The notes under the pieces: model-generated
The model's database searches: none
The model's input: the letters and a program-made list of their open reading frames with translations, nothing else
Told to the model about the DNA's origin: nothing
Program-made: the position numbers and the translations under genes
From: Acidobacteriota bacterium
GTDB taxonomy: Bacteria; Acidobacteriota; Thermoanaerobaculia; UBA5066
Reading direction: 5' to 3'
NCBI GenBank assembly: GCA_016716715.1
Contig: JADJVE010000001.1
Coordinates: forward strand, 248,001 to 312,000
DNA length: 64,000 nucleotides
In this document: in pieces, positions 10,601-18,507 of the stretch
Layout: each line of letters begins with the position of its first letter
Numbering within the stretch: the first letter of the stretch is position 1

Positions 10601-12125
10601 CCCGCTCGCCCTCGGCCTCGGCCAGGGGGCCGAGATGCGCTCCCCGATGGGGCGCGCCGTCATCGGCGGCCTGATCACGTCGACGGTTCTCACGCTCCTC
10701 GTCGTCCCCGTCGTCTACACGCTCTTCGACGACTTCGCCGCGTGGATCCACCGGCGCTGGGCGAAGGCGAACGCCGAGGCCGGGGGCGCGCACGGGTCCG
10801 CGGCCGCTGCGAAGACCGCGGCGTCGGTGCTGCTCGCCGTCTCTCTCCTCGCCCCGGCCGGGCGCGCCTCCGCGGGCGCGGGGGAGCCCGCGGCCCCAAC
10901 GTCGCCCCGGGTCCTGACGCTCGAGGACGCCGTGGCGATCGCCACGGACAAGAACCGCGACGTCGAGAAGGCAAGGAGCTACCAGGAATGGGTCCGCGGG
11001 AAATACGTCGAGGAGCGCGCCGCCGCGCTCCCGATCATCTCGGCCGAGGCCGGCTGGGCGCGTTCGTGGGACGGGACGTACGCGGCGCTGACCGGGGGCC
11101 TCTTTCCGTCGGGCCAGACGACGCAGGCCGCCGGCCTCACGCTGTCCCAGACGCTCTTCGCGTGGGGCAAGGTGGGCGCGGCCGTCCGCGCCGCCAAGCA
11201 GGGGATCGCGGCGGCGGCGGACCAGCTCGAGCACTTCCGGCAGGCCGCCGTGCGCGACGTCACCGAGGCCTTCTACGACGTCCTCCTCGCGCGAAGGCTC
11301 GCTGAGATCTCGAAAGAGACGCTCCGGCTGAGAGAGCAGCAGCTCGCGCAGGCCGAGCAGCGGCACGCGCTCGGCACGGCGACGGACTACGACGTCCTCG
11401 CGGCGCGCGTCGCGCTCGACAACCAGAAACCCGAGGTGCTCCGCAGCGCGAACCTCGTCCTGATCGCCCTCGACCGCCTGAGGCTCGTCCTCGCGGAGGA
11501 GACCGCGGCCCTCGACGTGACGGGGGCGCTCGAATCCGGGACGCAGGAGATCCCGTCGTTCGACGCCGCGGTCAAGACGGCGCTCGAGCGCCGGCCGGAC
11601 GTGAAGGGGCTCGAGCACGGCGTCGGGGTCTACCGCGAGTTCGTGAAGATCCGGAACGCCGACGACAAGCCCCGGCTGGACCTGCGCGCGAACGCCGGAT
11701 GGACGTGGTTCGAGGCGGAGCCGATCGCGGTCGACGGGCAGAAGTGGGGGATCGGGGTCGCCTTCTCCTTCCCCTTCTTCGACGGCCTCGCGACGCGCGG
11801 CCGGGTCATCCAGGCCCGCAGCGACCTGACGCGCGCGGAGCTCGACCTCGCCAAGCTGCGCGACGGGATCAACGTCGAGGTTCGGACGGTGCTCGACCAG
11901 GCGAAGGTCGCCGGCGAGATCGTGGCCGCCCTCTCGGGGAACGTGGACCAGGCCCGGCGCTTTCTCGAGATGTCCGAGAAGGGGCAGGAGTTCGGCGTGA
12001 AGACGCGCCTCGAGGTCGACGACGCCCTCGTGAACGTGCGCCAGGCCGAGGGCAACCTCGCCAAGGCGAAACGGGACTACCTCGTCGCGCTCACGAACCT
12101 GAGGTACGTGCAGGGAACGCTCTGA
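7686..12125 (+). CDS. RND efflux pump permease fused to a TolC-like outer-membrane factor
   Basis: One uninterrupted 1479-codon frame. Residues 1 to about 1035 are a complete AcrB/MexB-type HAE-1 pump: LSIKKPVFATVLML at the start, the proton-relay pair D400-D401 in GLLIDDAIVV, and K926 in VTKNAILLVDY. A low-complexity linker follows, then a hydrophobic stretch (about 1047-1058) and RASA (1060-1063), which looks like a signal peptide with its cleavage site. Residues about 1078-1479 form a TolC/OEP domain with two repeats of long helices, including TLSQTLFAWGKVG and VAFSFPFFDGLATRGRV. No in-frame stop or convincing internal ATG separates the halves. The proton-driven pump would sit in the inner membrane and the OEP part in the outer membrane, so cleavage at the internal signal is a plausible maturation step. 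With the upstream adaptor, one operon encodes a complete tripartite system. Confidence 0.93.
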   Translation: MFLSNLSIKKPVFATVLMLALVTLGIFSYRRLAIDMFPDVEIPVLSIFTRFPGASPETVEREVTKKLEQAVNPISGVKHVFSTSREGLSTVIVEFNLEVKINDAAQDARSKISAIRNDLPQGIEEPVIQKLDIGGMAVVSLAVRSDAMTPRELTTLVDRRVKRRLENLPGVGKVDLVGGSKREVSVDLDRARLDALGLGVDEVVAGLSGENVNTPLGRLDGGGQELPVRVSGKPKEVPGFKSMVVATRGGVAVTLGEVADVRDGVEERRKLALVNGVPAVALDVFKQSKANTVGVVEAVTREIDRLRIELPPSVEIQLVRDGSVMIKESVHDVTNTLILGGVLTVLIVFCFLNSWRSTVITGLTLPISVISSFIAMYFLGMTLNVMTLMALSLAIGLLIDDAIVVRENIVRHLEKGQDHMSAARDGTAEIGLAVLATSLSIIAVFVPVAFMKGIMGRFFFQFGMTVAFAVLVSLFVSFTLDPMLSSRWVDPDVERKGERSAVARVLDRFNGWFDRTADRYRALVGWALDHRRTVLGLAAAAFFGGLFLFGTLQSEFMVNADQAEFQVKFKTAPDASFEETRGRMGAVLAELKKMPEVKHTYASIGAGETGTVRDARVYVKLVEAKERKKHATVLAAEARRRIAPIAGIIPSVEIQTDEFAEKPIMVSIRGEEIPLLKKYAAQLKEAVYGVPGIVDVEMTLELDLPEYRLVVDRERASDAGLSTPAIARTIGALVGGQTVTTYEDEEGEAVDVRVRLPLAMRRDVSQIGELRIAVPGGKRAPALVPLSELVRAERATTPSEISRRDLSREVLLTANLDGVPLGTAVQKIREASGKIPMAPGYRIYFPGEAERMEESFGYMAEALLLAVVFVYLILAAQFESFIEPLSIMLSLPLSIVGMAGMLALTGDTVNIMSLIGLILLMGLVTKNAILLVDYTKVLRAQGMDRRTALVTAGRTRLRPIMMTTLAMIFGMLPLALGLGQGAEMRSPMGRAVIGGLITSTVLTLLVVPVVYTLFDDFAAWIHRRWAKANAEAGGAHGSAAAAKTAASVLLAVSLLAPAGRASAGAGEPAAPTSPRVLTLEDAVAIATDKNRDVEKARSYQEWVRGKYVEERAAALPIISAEAGWARSWDGTYAALTGGLFPSGQTTQAAGLTLSQTLFAWGKVGAAVRAAKQGIAAAADQLEHFRQAAVRDVTEAFYDVLLARRLAEISKETLRLREQQLAQAEQRHALGTATDYDVLAARVALDNQKPEVLRSANLVLIALDRLRLVLAEETAALDVTGALESGTQEIPSFDAAVKTALERRPDVKGLEHGVGVYREFVKIRNADDKPRLDLRANAGWTWFEAEPIAVDGQKWGIGVAFSFPFFDGLATRGRVIQARSDLTRAELDLAKLRDGINVEVRTVLDQAKVAGEIVAALSGNVDQARRFLEMSEKGQEFGVKTRLEVDDALVNVRQAEGNLAKAKRDYLVALTNLRYVQGTL

Positions 12126-12135
12126 AAGGGAAGGT

Positions 12136-12223
12136 TGGCGGAGGAGGAGGGATTCGAACCCCCGGTACCTTTCGGTACAACGGTTTTCAAGACCGCCGCC
12201 TTAAACCACTCGGCCACTCCTCC
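12136..12223 (-). tRNA. tRNA-Ser (anticodon TGA)
   Basis: On the minus strand the cloverleaf runs from GGAGGAG to CTCCTCC, then G and an encoded CCA. The anticodon loop is CTTGAAA, giving TGA, which reads UCN serine codons. The long variable arm (TGTACCGAAAGGTACC) is characteristic of tRNA-Ser. It diverges from a second tRNA-Ser whose 5' end is 62 bases away. Confidence 0.96.
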
Positions 12224-12285
12224 GGAAGGACGCGGAAAGCCATTATCTCCTCTCCCTGCTAGACTTCGCGGCCCGGTGCCGCCAC

Positions 12286-12379
12286 GGACAGGTGGGTGAG
12301 TGGCTTAAACCAGCGGTTTGCTAAACCGCCGTAGGGCTTTAAAACCTTACCGGGGGTTCGAATCCCCCCCTGTCCGCCA
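12286..12379 (+). tRNA. tRNA-Ser (anticodon GCT)
   Basis: The acceptor stem GGACAGG pairs with CCTGTCC and is followed by G and an encoded CCA. The anticodon stem GCGGT/ACCGC holds the loop TTGCTAA, giving GCT for AGC/AGU codons. The extended variable arm marks it as tRNA-Ser. It is transcribed away from the minus-strand tRNA-Ser(TGA). Confidence 0.96.
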
Positions 12380-12467
12380 TTCCTTCGCCCCCGGCCCTGA
12401 AACCTCGGAGCCGGAAATGCCGTAACAGGTGACGGAGTCAGCATTTGCGCCGGAAGGGAGCCGTTCC

Positions 12468-13793
12468 ATGAGCACGCGGATCAAGGCGGCGATCGGGATC
12501 GGGGTCGTCGCGATCCTGGCCGTCGTCATCTGGGCGTCGATCGCCCGCAAGGACAAGAACACGGTGCGGGTCACGACCGCGAAGGTCGGCAAGGTTCCGC
12601 TCGTCTCGACCGTGAGCTGCAACGGCCGCGTTCGCGCCAAGACGAAGGTCGACATCTCGTCGCAGGTCATGGGACAGATCGTGACGCTGGCGGTCCGGGA
12701 GGGCGACCACGTCAAGAAGGGCGACCTCCTTCTCCAGATCGACAAGGCCCAGTACGACGCCGGCGCGCAGGCGACTCAGGCGGGCCTCGACGCCCTGTTC
12801 GCCCAGCGGGAGTCCGACCGCGCCACGCGCGAGCAGGCCGAGCGCGACTACGCGCGCGAGCAGAAGAACTTCGAGGCGAAGATCACGTCCGAGCAGGCGC
12901 TTCAGAAGGCGAAGCTGTCGCTCGACGCGGCCGCCGCGAACGAGCGGGCCACCGAGCGGCGCATCGAGCAGGCGCGCGCGAACCTCATGGGAAACAAGGA
13001 CAGCCTCCGGAAAACGACGCTCACTTCGCCGATCGACGGTGTCGTGACCGCCCGCCCGGTCGAGCAGGGCGAGAACGCCATCATCGGGACGATGAACAAC
13101 CCCGGCACCGTGCTCCTGACCGTGTCGGACATGTCGATCGTCGAGGGCGAGATGGAGGTCGACGAGACCGACGTCCCGCACGTGAAGATCGGCCAGAAGG
13201 CGACGCTCACGTTCGACGCGTACGTGGACAAGAAGTTCGAGGGGAAGGTCACGGAGATGGGCGGCAGCCCGATCACGAAGTCCGCGCTCGGAACGGACTC
13301 GTCGGCCGTGAACTTCAAGGTCAAGGTCCAGGTCACGAACCCGCCCGGGAACATCCGGCCCGGTTTCTCGGTGTCCGGCAAGATCGAGACGGACCGCCGC
13401 GAAGCCGCCCTCGCCATCCCGATCCCGGCGCTCGTCGTCGCGGACCCGGCCTCTCTCGAGAGGCCCAAGCCCGGCAAGAAGGACGACAAGCCCGCCGCAG
13501 GCGCGGCCGCGTCGACCACGGCGGCGGCCCCGGCTGCTTCGGCGGCGGCGGGGTCCGCGGAGAAGAAGAAGGACGTCGAGGGCGTCTTCGTCGTGACGAA
13601 GGCGGGCACCGTCGAGTTCAAGAAGATCAAGACGGGCATCAACGCCGACCTCCAGACCGAGGTCGTCGAAGGCCTCGCGGAAGGCGACGAGATCGTGACG
13701 GGTCCGTTCAAGGCACTCCGGCAGCTCAAGATCGGCGACAAGGTCAAGGTCGACAACTCCGCGCCCGCGGCCGACGCCGCGAAGAAGTCCTGA
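12468..13793 (+). CDS. MacA-like periplasmic adaptor of an ABC-type export system
   Basis: About 441 residues. An N-terminal membrane anchor (AAIGIGVVAILAVVIWASI) is followed by a lipoyl half (ISSQVMGQIVTLAVREGDHV), a long helical hairpin, the second half (LTSPIDGVVTARPVEQGENA), then beta-barrel and membrane-proximal domains. An Ala/Pro/Lys-rich insertion interrupts the last domain at about residues 335-365. The frame opens earlier at a GTG (12429), but the ATG at 12468 has GGAAGGGAG just upstream and gives a proper anchor, so it is preferred. Two MacB-like permease genes follow within 7 bases and then by overlap. Family members couple inner-membrane ABC permeases to a TolC channel. Confidence 0.92.
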   Translation: MSTRIKAAIGIGVVAILAVVIWASIARKDKNTVRVTTAKVGKVPLVSTVSCNGRVRAKTKVDISSQVMGQIVTLAVREGDHVKKGDLLLQIDKAQYDAGAQATQAGLDALFAQRESDRATREQAERDYAREQKNFEAKITSEQALQKAKLSLDAAAANERATERRIEQARANLMGNKDSLRKTTLTSPIDGVVTARPVEQGENAIIGTMNNPGTVLLTVSDMSIVEGEMEVDETDVPHVKIGQKATLTFDAYVDKKFEGKVTEMGGSPITKSALGTDSSAVNFKVKVQVTNPPGNIRPGFSVSGKIETDRREAALAIPIPALVVADPASLERPKPGKKDDKPAAGAAASTTAAAPAASAAAGSAEKKKDVEGVFVVTKAGTVEFKKIKTGINADLQTEVVEGLAEGDEIVTGPFKALRQLKIGDKVKVDNSAPAADAAKKS

Positions 13794-13800
13794 GGCGGCG

Positions 13801-15021
13801 ATGCTGATCGGGGAGCTCCTGCGCGTCGCCTGGAAGGCGGTCACGGCGCACAAGCTCCGCTCGTTCCTGACGCTTCTCGGCGTCATCATCGGCGTCATGA
13901 CCGTCGTCGCCGTCGTGGCGGTCATCTCGGGCCTCAACAACTACGTTGCGACGAAGATCTTCTCCCTCTCGCCCGACGTCTACGCCGTCACGCGCTGGGG
14001 GATCATCACGTCGCGCGAGGAGTTCCTCGCCGCGCTCAAGCGCAAGCCGCTGAACAAGTCCGAGGTCGAGCAGGTGATGCGGCTCGCGAAGAACGCCGAG
14101 AAGATCGGGGCCTCCTCCGGGACGACGCGCCTCGCGCGCTACGAGGGCCGCAAGCTCTCGGACGTCCAGATCTCGGGCACGACCGCGAACATCGCGGAGA
14201 TCCGGAACCTCGACCTCGAATCCGGCCGCTTCTTCACGGAGATGGAGAACGAGCACCGCTCGTTCGTCGCCGTGATCGGCTCGGACGTCAAGGACGAGCT
14301 CTTCCCGCGCCTCGACCCGCTGGGCCGCACCTTCACGCTGAACGGAATTCCGTTCCAGGTCATCGGGGTGCTCGCGAAGCAGGGCTCGGTGCTCGGCCAG
14401 AGCCAGGACACCGTCGTCTACATCCCGCGCGAGACGCTCTGCAAGGCCTGGGGCAAGAACCGGAACATCAACATCCTCGTCCAGGCCAAGGGCGGCGTCC
14501 CGGGCGTGCCGGCTTCCATGGACGAGATGAGAGCCATCTTCCGCGCGCTGAGGCACACGGACCCGAAGGCGCCGGACCCGATCTCCTTCGTGAACGCGGA
14601 CGCGATCCAGGTCGTCTGGAAGGCGATCACGGCCGCCGCGTTCGCGCTCCTCGTCTTCATCAGCGGAATCTCGCTCGTCGTGGGCGCAATCGTGATCGCG
14701 AACATCATGCTCGTCTCGGTCATCGAGCGGACGAAGGAGATCGGGCTGCGCCTCGCGGTGGGGGCGCGCAAGCGCGACGTCCTCTTCCAGTTCCTGCTCG
14801 AGGCGGGCCTTCTCGCTCTCGGAGGCGGCGTCCTCGGCGTCTTCTTCGGGTGGGTCATCGCGATCTGCGTGGACGCGTTCACGCCGCTGCCGACGCTCGT
14901 GACGCCCGGCCTCGTCATCTCGGGCCTCGTCCTCGCCACGCTCACGGGCGTGATCGCGGGCGTCTTCCCGGCGATCAAGGCCTCGCGCCTGACGCCGATC
15001 GAGGCCCTGAGGTTCGAATGA
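13801..15021 (+). CDS. MacB-like ABC transporter permease (FtsX / MacB_PCD)
   Basis: A 406-residue permease with the MacB permease topology. The first transmembrane helix is in FLTLLGVIIGVMTVVAV. A periplasmic domain of about 220 residues follows. Three C-terminal helices form the FtsX domain, containing VSVIERTKEIGLRLAVGARK and ending ASRLTPIEALRFE, the hallmark C-terminus. Unlike MacB it has no N-terminal ATPase, so an ATP-binding subunit must come from elsewhere. It is 7 bases after the adaptor gene, and its stop overlaps the next permease start (ATGA). Confidence 0.92.
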   Translation: MLIGELLRVAWKAVTAHKLRSFLTLLGVIIGVMTVVAVVAVISGLNNYVATKIFSLSPDVYAVTRWGIITSREEFLAALKRKPLNKSEVEQVMRLAKNAEKIGASSGTTRLARYEGRKLSDVQISGTTANIAEIRNLDLESGRFFTEMENEHRSFVAVIGSDVKDELFPRLDPLGRTFTLNGIPFQVIGVLAKQGSVLGQSQDTVVYIPRETLCKAWGKNRNINILVQAKGGVPGVPASMDEMRAIFRALRHTDPKAPDPISFVNADAIQVVWKAITAAAFALLVFISGISLVVGAIVIANIMLVSVIERTKEIGLRLAVGARKRDVLFQFLLEAGLLALGGGVLGVFFGWVIAICVDAFTPLPTLVTPGLVISGLVLATLTGVIAGVFPAIKASRLTPIEALRFE

Positions 15022-16292
15022 CGGCGCGCGTCATGGACGCCCTCCGGCGCATCCTCGCGGAGAACCTCCGGTTCGCCCTGATCGCGCTCCGTGCCCACAA
15101 GCTGCGCGCGTTCCTCACGATGGTCGGCATCGTGATCGGCGTCTGGACCGTCATCGGGATGGTCTCGCTCGTGACGGGATTCGACCGCTCGCAGACCGAG
15201 GCGTTCTCGTCCTTCGGGACGACGCTCGTCCAGTTCCAGAAGTTCGAGCCGCGCTTCGGCCCCGGCCACCGCTCCGAGGAGGAGCGCAAGCGGCGGGATC
15301 TCACGATCGAGGACGCCCAGGCCCTCCGCGATCTCTGCCCGTCGATCCTCGCGGTCTCGCCCGAGCGGTACATGTGGCGCCCGTCGCAGGTGAAGGCGAA
15401 CGGCGTCGAGGCGAACTCCCCGCAGGTCGCGGGCGTCAACCAGGACTATGCGATCTGCAACAACTGGGAGATCAAAGACGGACGGAACATCACGGAGACG
15501 GACGTCCTTCACGCGACGGACGTCGCGGTGGTCGGTCAGGACGTCATCGAGTCCCTCTTCAAGGGCAAGGACCCGCTCGGCCAGATCCTGACGATCAACG
15601 GCCGGCGCGCCCAGGTCGTGGGCACGTTCGCGAAGAAGGGCTCCTCGGGCTTCGGCGGGCAGCCCGACAACGTCGTCGTGATCCCGATCTCGACGTTCGA
15701 CCGCCACTTTCCCGAGACGAAGAACTCGCACGACGACACGATCCACATCGCGACGATCCCGCGCTCGCCCGAGCTCGTGGACCGCGTCATCGAGGAGGGC
15801 ACGGCCGTCCTCCGGGCGCGGCGCAAGGTGCCGTTCAACGCGCCGAACGACTTCGCGATCTTCACCGCCGAGAAGATGCTCGCCCAGATGCAGGCGGTCA
15901 CGAACGCGATCTCGGGCGTCATGGTCCTCATCGCGGCGATCGCGCTCCTCGTGGGCGGCGTCGGCGTCATGAACATCATGCTCGTCTCCGTCACGGAGCG
16001 AACGAAGGAGATCGGGCTCCGGAAGTCCGTCGGGGCTCTCCGGCGCGACATCTCGCTCCAGTTCCTCACGGAGGCGATGATGCTGACGGCCCTCGGCGGG
16101 GCGGCGGGCGTCCTCCTCGGCATGCTCACGTCGCTCATCGTCAAGAACGTCTCGAGCCTCCGGACCGAGACGCCGCTCTGGAGCATCCTCCTCGGCCTCG
16201 GCGTCTCGGTGTCGATCGGTCTCTTCTTCGGGATCTACCCCGCGATGAAGGCCGCGCGCCTCAATCCGATCGACGCCCTGAGGTACGAGTAG
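15018..16292 (+). CDS. Second MacB-like ABC transporter permease (FtsX / MacB_PCD)
   Basis: A 424-residue paralogue of the preceding permease. The first helix lies in FLTMVGIVIGVWTVIGM, followed by a large periplasmic domain. The FtsX domain has VSVTERTKEIGLRKSVGALR and ends ARLNPIDALRYE. The ATG at 15018 overlaps the previous stop by four bases, which decides the start over earlier in-frame codons. The two permeases probably form a heterodimer working with the MacA-like adaptor. No ATPase gene lies within reach, so the system is incomplete here. Possible roles are drug, lipid or peptide export. Confidence 0.92.
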   Translation: MTARVMDALRRILAENLRFALIALRAHKLRAFLTMVGIVIGVWTVIGMVSLVTGFDRSQTEAFSSFGTTLVQFQKFEPRFGPGHRSEEERKRRDLTIEDAQALRDLCPSILAVSPERYMWRPSQVKANGVEANSPQVAGVNQDYAICNNWEIKDGRNITETDVLHATDVAVVGQDVIESLFKGKDPLGQILTINGRRAQVVGTFAKKGSSGFGGQPDNVVVIPISTFDRHFPETKNSHDDTIHIATIPRSPELVDRVIEEGTAVLRARRKVPFNAPNDFAIFTAEKMLAQMQAVTNAISGVMVLIAAIALLVGGVGVMNIMLVSVTERTKEIGLRKSVGALRRDISLQFLTEAMMLTALGGAAGVLLGMLTSLIVKNVSSLRTETPLWSILLGLGVSVSIGLFFGIYPAMKAARLNPIDALRYE

Positions 16293-16348
16293 TTCCCCGG
16301 CGGGCAGGCCCCCGCCCTCGAGTCCGGCGTTCCGGTTAGGATCCTCCC

Positions 16349-16702
16349 GTGGCCGTGATCCCGAAAGACGTGCAGGTCCTCGGCGACGAGCTCGCGATCG
16401 TGTGGGCCGACGGCGCCGAGACGTACCAGAAACTCACCGACCTCAGGCGCCTCTGCCCGTGCGCCTCGTGCCAGGGCGAGGGGGATCTCCTCGGCCGGAT
16501 CTACAAGCCCCCGGAGAAGCCGCTCACGCAGGAGTCGTACGTCGTCAAGGGCACGTCGCCGGTGGGCGGCTACGCGCTCCAGATCTTCTGGGGCGACGGG
16601 CACGCCGACGGGCTCTACACCTACGCGCGGCTGAAGGCCTGGGGCGAGAACCCGCCCGACCTGCCGCCTGTCACGGCTTTCCCGCTGCTCCCGACGGTCT
16701 GA
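16349..16702 (+). CDS. DUF971 / gamma-butyrobetaine hydroxylase N-terminal-like protein
   Basis: A 117-residue protein starting at a GTG. It shows the DUF971 pattern: a strand with LAIVWADG, the cysteine-containing LRRLCPCASCQGE, and the C-terminal GYALQIFWGDGHADGLYTY. In eukaryotic gamma-butyrobetaine hydroxylases a related N-terminal region binds zinc; bacterial stand-alone versions are sometimes linked to iron-sulfur metabolism. It stands alone on the plus strand, and its last 32 bases overlap the end of the convergent gene. Confidence 0.85.
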   Translation: MAVIPKDVQVLGDELAIVWADGAETYQKLTDLRRLCPCASCQGEGDLLGRIYKPPEKPLTQESYVVKGTSPVGGYALQIFWGDGHADGLYTYARLKAWGENPPDLPPVTAFPLLPTV

Positions 16703-17810
16703 CCTCGAGCGCCTTCTTCACGAGCTTCGTGACGTCGGGGTAGCCCTTGCCCTTCGTGGCCGAGACGTAGAGCGCGGCGAGCGCGCGCGGGCCCGCGGCG
16801 AAGGCCGCGAGGAATTTCTCGCGGCCCGCGAGGCGCAGGACGCCGTCCGTCATCTGGGCGCCGACGATCGCGGGGTAGCGCTGCCAGAAGTCGCCCTTGC
16901 CCGCGTTCAGGAAGAGGTCCTGCCTCTGGTCCTCCTTCAGCTTGCGCTCGAGGAGGAGATCCGCCGCCGTGTTCCAGCGCCCGAAGCTCCGCGCGATGGG
17001 CTCCTCGAGGAAGGGCGAGAGCGGGAAGAACTCGTCCGGCACGAGGAAGAGCGTGCCCGGGCCCTCGGCGACGGTGCGCGCGAGCAGCGCGTCGAAGTCG
17101 AGCGACTTGTCGCCCGCGGGCGGCCAGGCGGGCGCCTTTCTCACGTGCGCCTCGAAGAGCGCGCGCCACGCCTCGGCCGCCGCGCCGCGCAGGATCTTCA
17201 GGAGGGTCTCGCGCGGCGGTGGCGCCGCAGCGCCGCTGCCGACGAGGCGGGGAAGGTCGGCGGAGATGACGATCTCGCCGTCGCCGCTCACGGAGACGAT
17301 CTCGGCGAACCCCGAGATCGCGAGGAACGGCACGAGGACGACGTTCACCTTCACCGGCGTGCCCGTGGGCAGGATCGACGCGAGGCGCCGCGCTTCGAGC
17401 GCGGCGTCCGCGGCGCCCGTGGCGTCCATCTCGTCGAGCAGCGCCGTGAAGGCCGGGCTCGTCCCGATGAACGACGTGAAGAGCGGGTCCGGAGTCCCGG
17501 CGATCGCCGAGACGAGCTTGCCGTAGTAGTCGTCTGGCGAGAGGTTCTGGCCGCGGATCGCCGCGGTGGCGTGGGCGGACGCCTTCAGGCGCCGGAGCGC
17601 GGCCGTCGGCCCGGGCGCGCCGGCGAGGAGGCCGAGCACGTCGCGGGCCGGCTGCGTGTCGATGGTGAAAGCGATCTCGTGCGGCGTCTTCGCGCTGAGG
17701 TCGAACGGCGGCCCGGAAGCCGTGTCGGCGGCAGACGCGGGGCGGGCCGCGGCGAGGGCCGCGAGGACGAGCGCGGTGAAAAGCGCAGGGCGAACGCGGG
17801 CTTCAACCAA
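16671..17810 (-). CDS. Secreted protein of unknown function
   Basis: About 379 residues. The likely start is the TTG at 17810, overlapping the end of the HAD gene by eight bases. It gives a signal peptide (hydrophobic ALFTALVLAALAA, then RPASA). The mature part is helical, with VNVVLVPFLAISGF, DEFFPLSPFLEEPIARSFG and LFLNAGKGDFWQRYPAIVG. The order of secondary structure recalls peptidase-like proteins such as DUF2268, but I find no HExxH, so catalysis is unlikely. It is the third gene of an esterase - HAD phosphatase - secreted protein operon. The function is not recognised. Confidence 0.78.
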   Translation of the reverse strand: MVEARVRPALFTALVLAALAAARPASAADTASGPPFDLSAKTPHEIAFTIDTQPARDVLGLLAGAPGPTAALRRLKASAHATAAIRGQNLSPDDYYGKLVSAIAGTPDPLFTSFIGTSPAFTALLDEMDATGAADAALEARRLASILPTGTPVKVNVVLVPFLAISGFAEIVSVSGDGEIVISADLPRLVGSGAAAPPPRETLLKILRGAAAEAWRALFEAHVRKAPAWPPAGDKSLDFDALLARTVAEGPGTLFLVPDEFFPLSPFLEEPIARSFGRWNTAADLLLERKLKEDQRQDLFLNAGKGDFWQRYPAIVGAQMTDGVLRLAGREKFLAAFAAGPRALAALYVSATKGKGYPDVTKLVKKALEVRPSGAAGKP

Positions 17811-18507
17811 GGATGGCCTCCAGGGCACGGGACGTGTCGGAGAGGTCGGGGAGGACGACGACGGCGCCCGCCTCAGCGAGCCGTCCGGCGGGCGTCCTGC
17901 CCGTCGCGACGGCGACGATGCGCGCGCCGAGCGCGAGAGCGCAGGCGACGTCCTGCGGCGCGTCGCCGACCACGACGCAGTCGGAGCCGGTGAACGCGTG
18001 GCCCAGCTGGCGGGCCTTCTCGAGGGCCACGGGGCCGAGGTCCTCGCGGCGCGGCGCTTCGTCGCCGAACGCCCCGAACGCGAATCGGTCCCAGAGGCCG
18101 ACGGCCGAAAGCTTGATGCGCGCCCCGCGCTCGACGTTTCCCGTGAGGAGTGCCGGGACGGCGCCGCCGGAGCGCGCGACGCCATCCAGGACGGCCGCGA
18201 CGCCGGGCTTGAGAACCGGCCGCTCCGAGGCGAGCGCGGCCTCGAGACGGTCGAGGTACAGCGCGAGCGCCTCGGCCCGGCGGCGCAGCACGGTCTCCTC
18301 CGGGACGCCCGCCGCGAGGAGGAGCTCCCTCACGATCATCGGGTCGAGCTTGCCTTCGAACGCGAACGTCTCGACGTCGCCGCACGTCCCGAAGACTTCC
18401 GTCAGGGCTCCCGCGAAGACCGTGCGCGCCGCCCGGCCGCCCGAGAGGAGCGTCCCGTCGATGTCGAAGAGGACGAGCCGCGGGCGCGGCGCGCGGGCGG
18501 CGCTCAC
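17803..18507 (-). CDS. HAD-superfamily hydrolase, phosphoglycolate-phosphatase-like
   Basis: A 234-residue HAD subfamily IA phosphatase. Motif I is LVLFDIDGTLL with the nucleophile Asp. Motif II is ALLTGN, and motif IV is DCVVVGDAPQDVACA. A helical cap sits between motifs I and II. It should hydrolyse a small phosphorylated metabolite in the cytoplasm; the exact substrate is unknown. The GTG at 18507 overlaps the upstream esterase stop as GTGA. Confidence 0.9.
   Translation of the reverse strand: MSAARAPRPRLVLFDIDGTLLSGGRAARTVFAGALTEVFGTCGDVETFAFEGKLDPMIVRELLLAAGVPEETVLRRRAEALALYLDRLEAALASERPVLKPGVAAVLDGVARSGGAVPALLTGNVERGARIKLSAVGLWDRFAFGAFGDEAPRREDLGPVALEKARQLGHAFTGSDCVVVGDAPQDVACALALGARIVAVATGRTPAGRLAEAGAVVVLPDLSDTSRALEAILG

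Noticed and set aside
6123..11618. A minus-strand open frame of 1831 codons opposite the efflux operon
   Set aside because: Its product is an Arg/Asp/Glu/His-rich low-complexity sequence with no domain. It mirrors the third-position G/C of the real RND genes on the plus strand.
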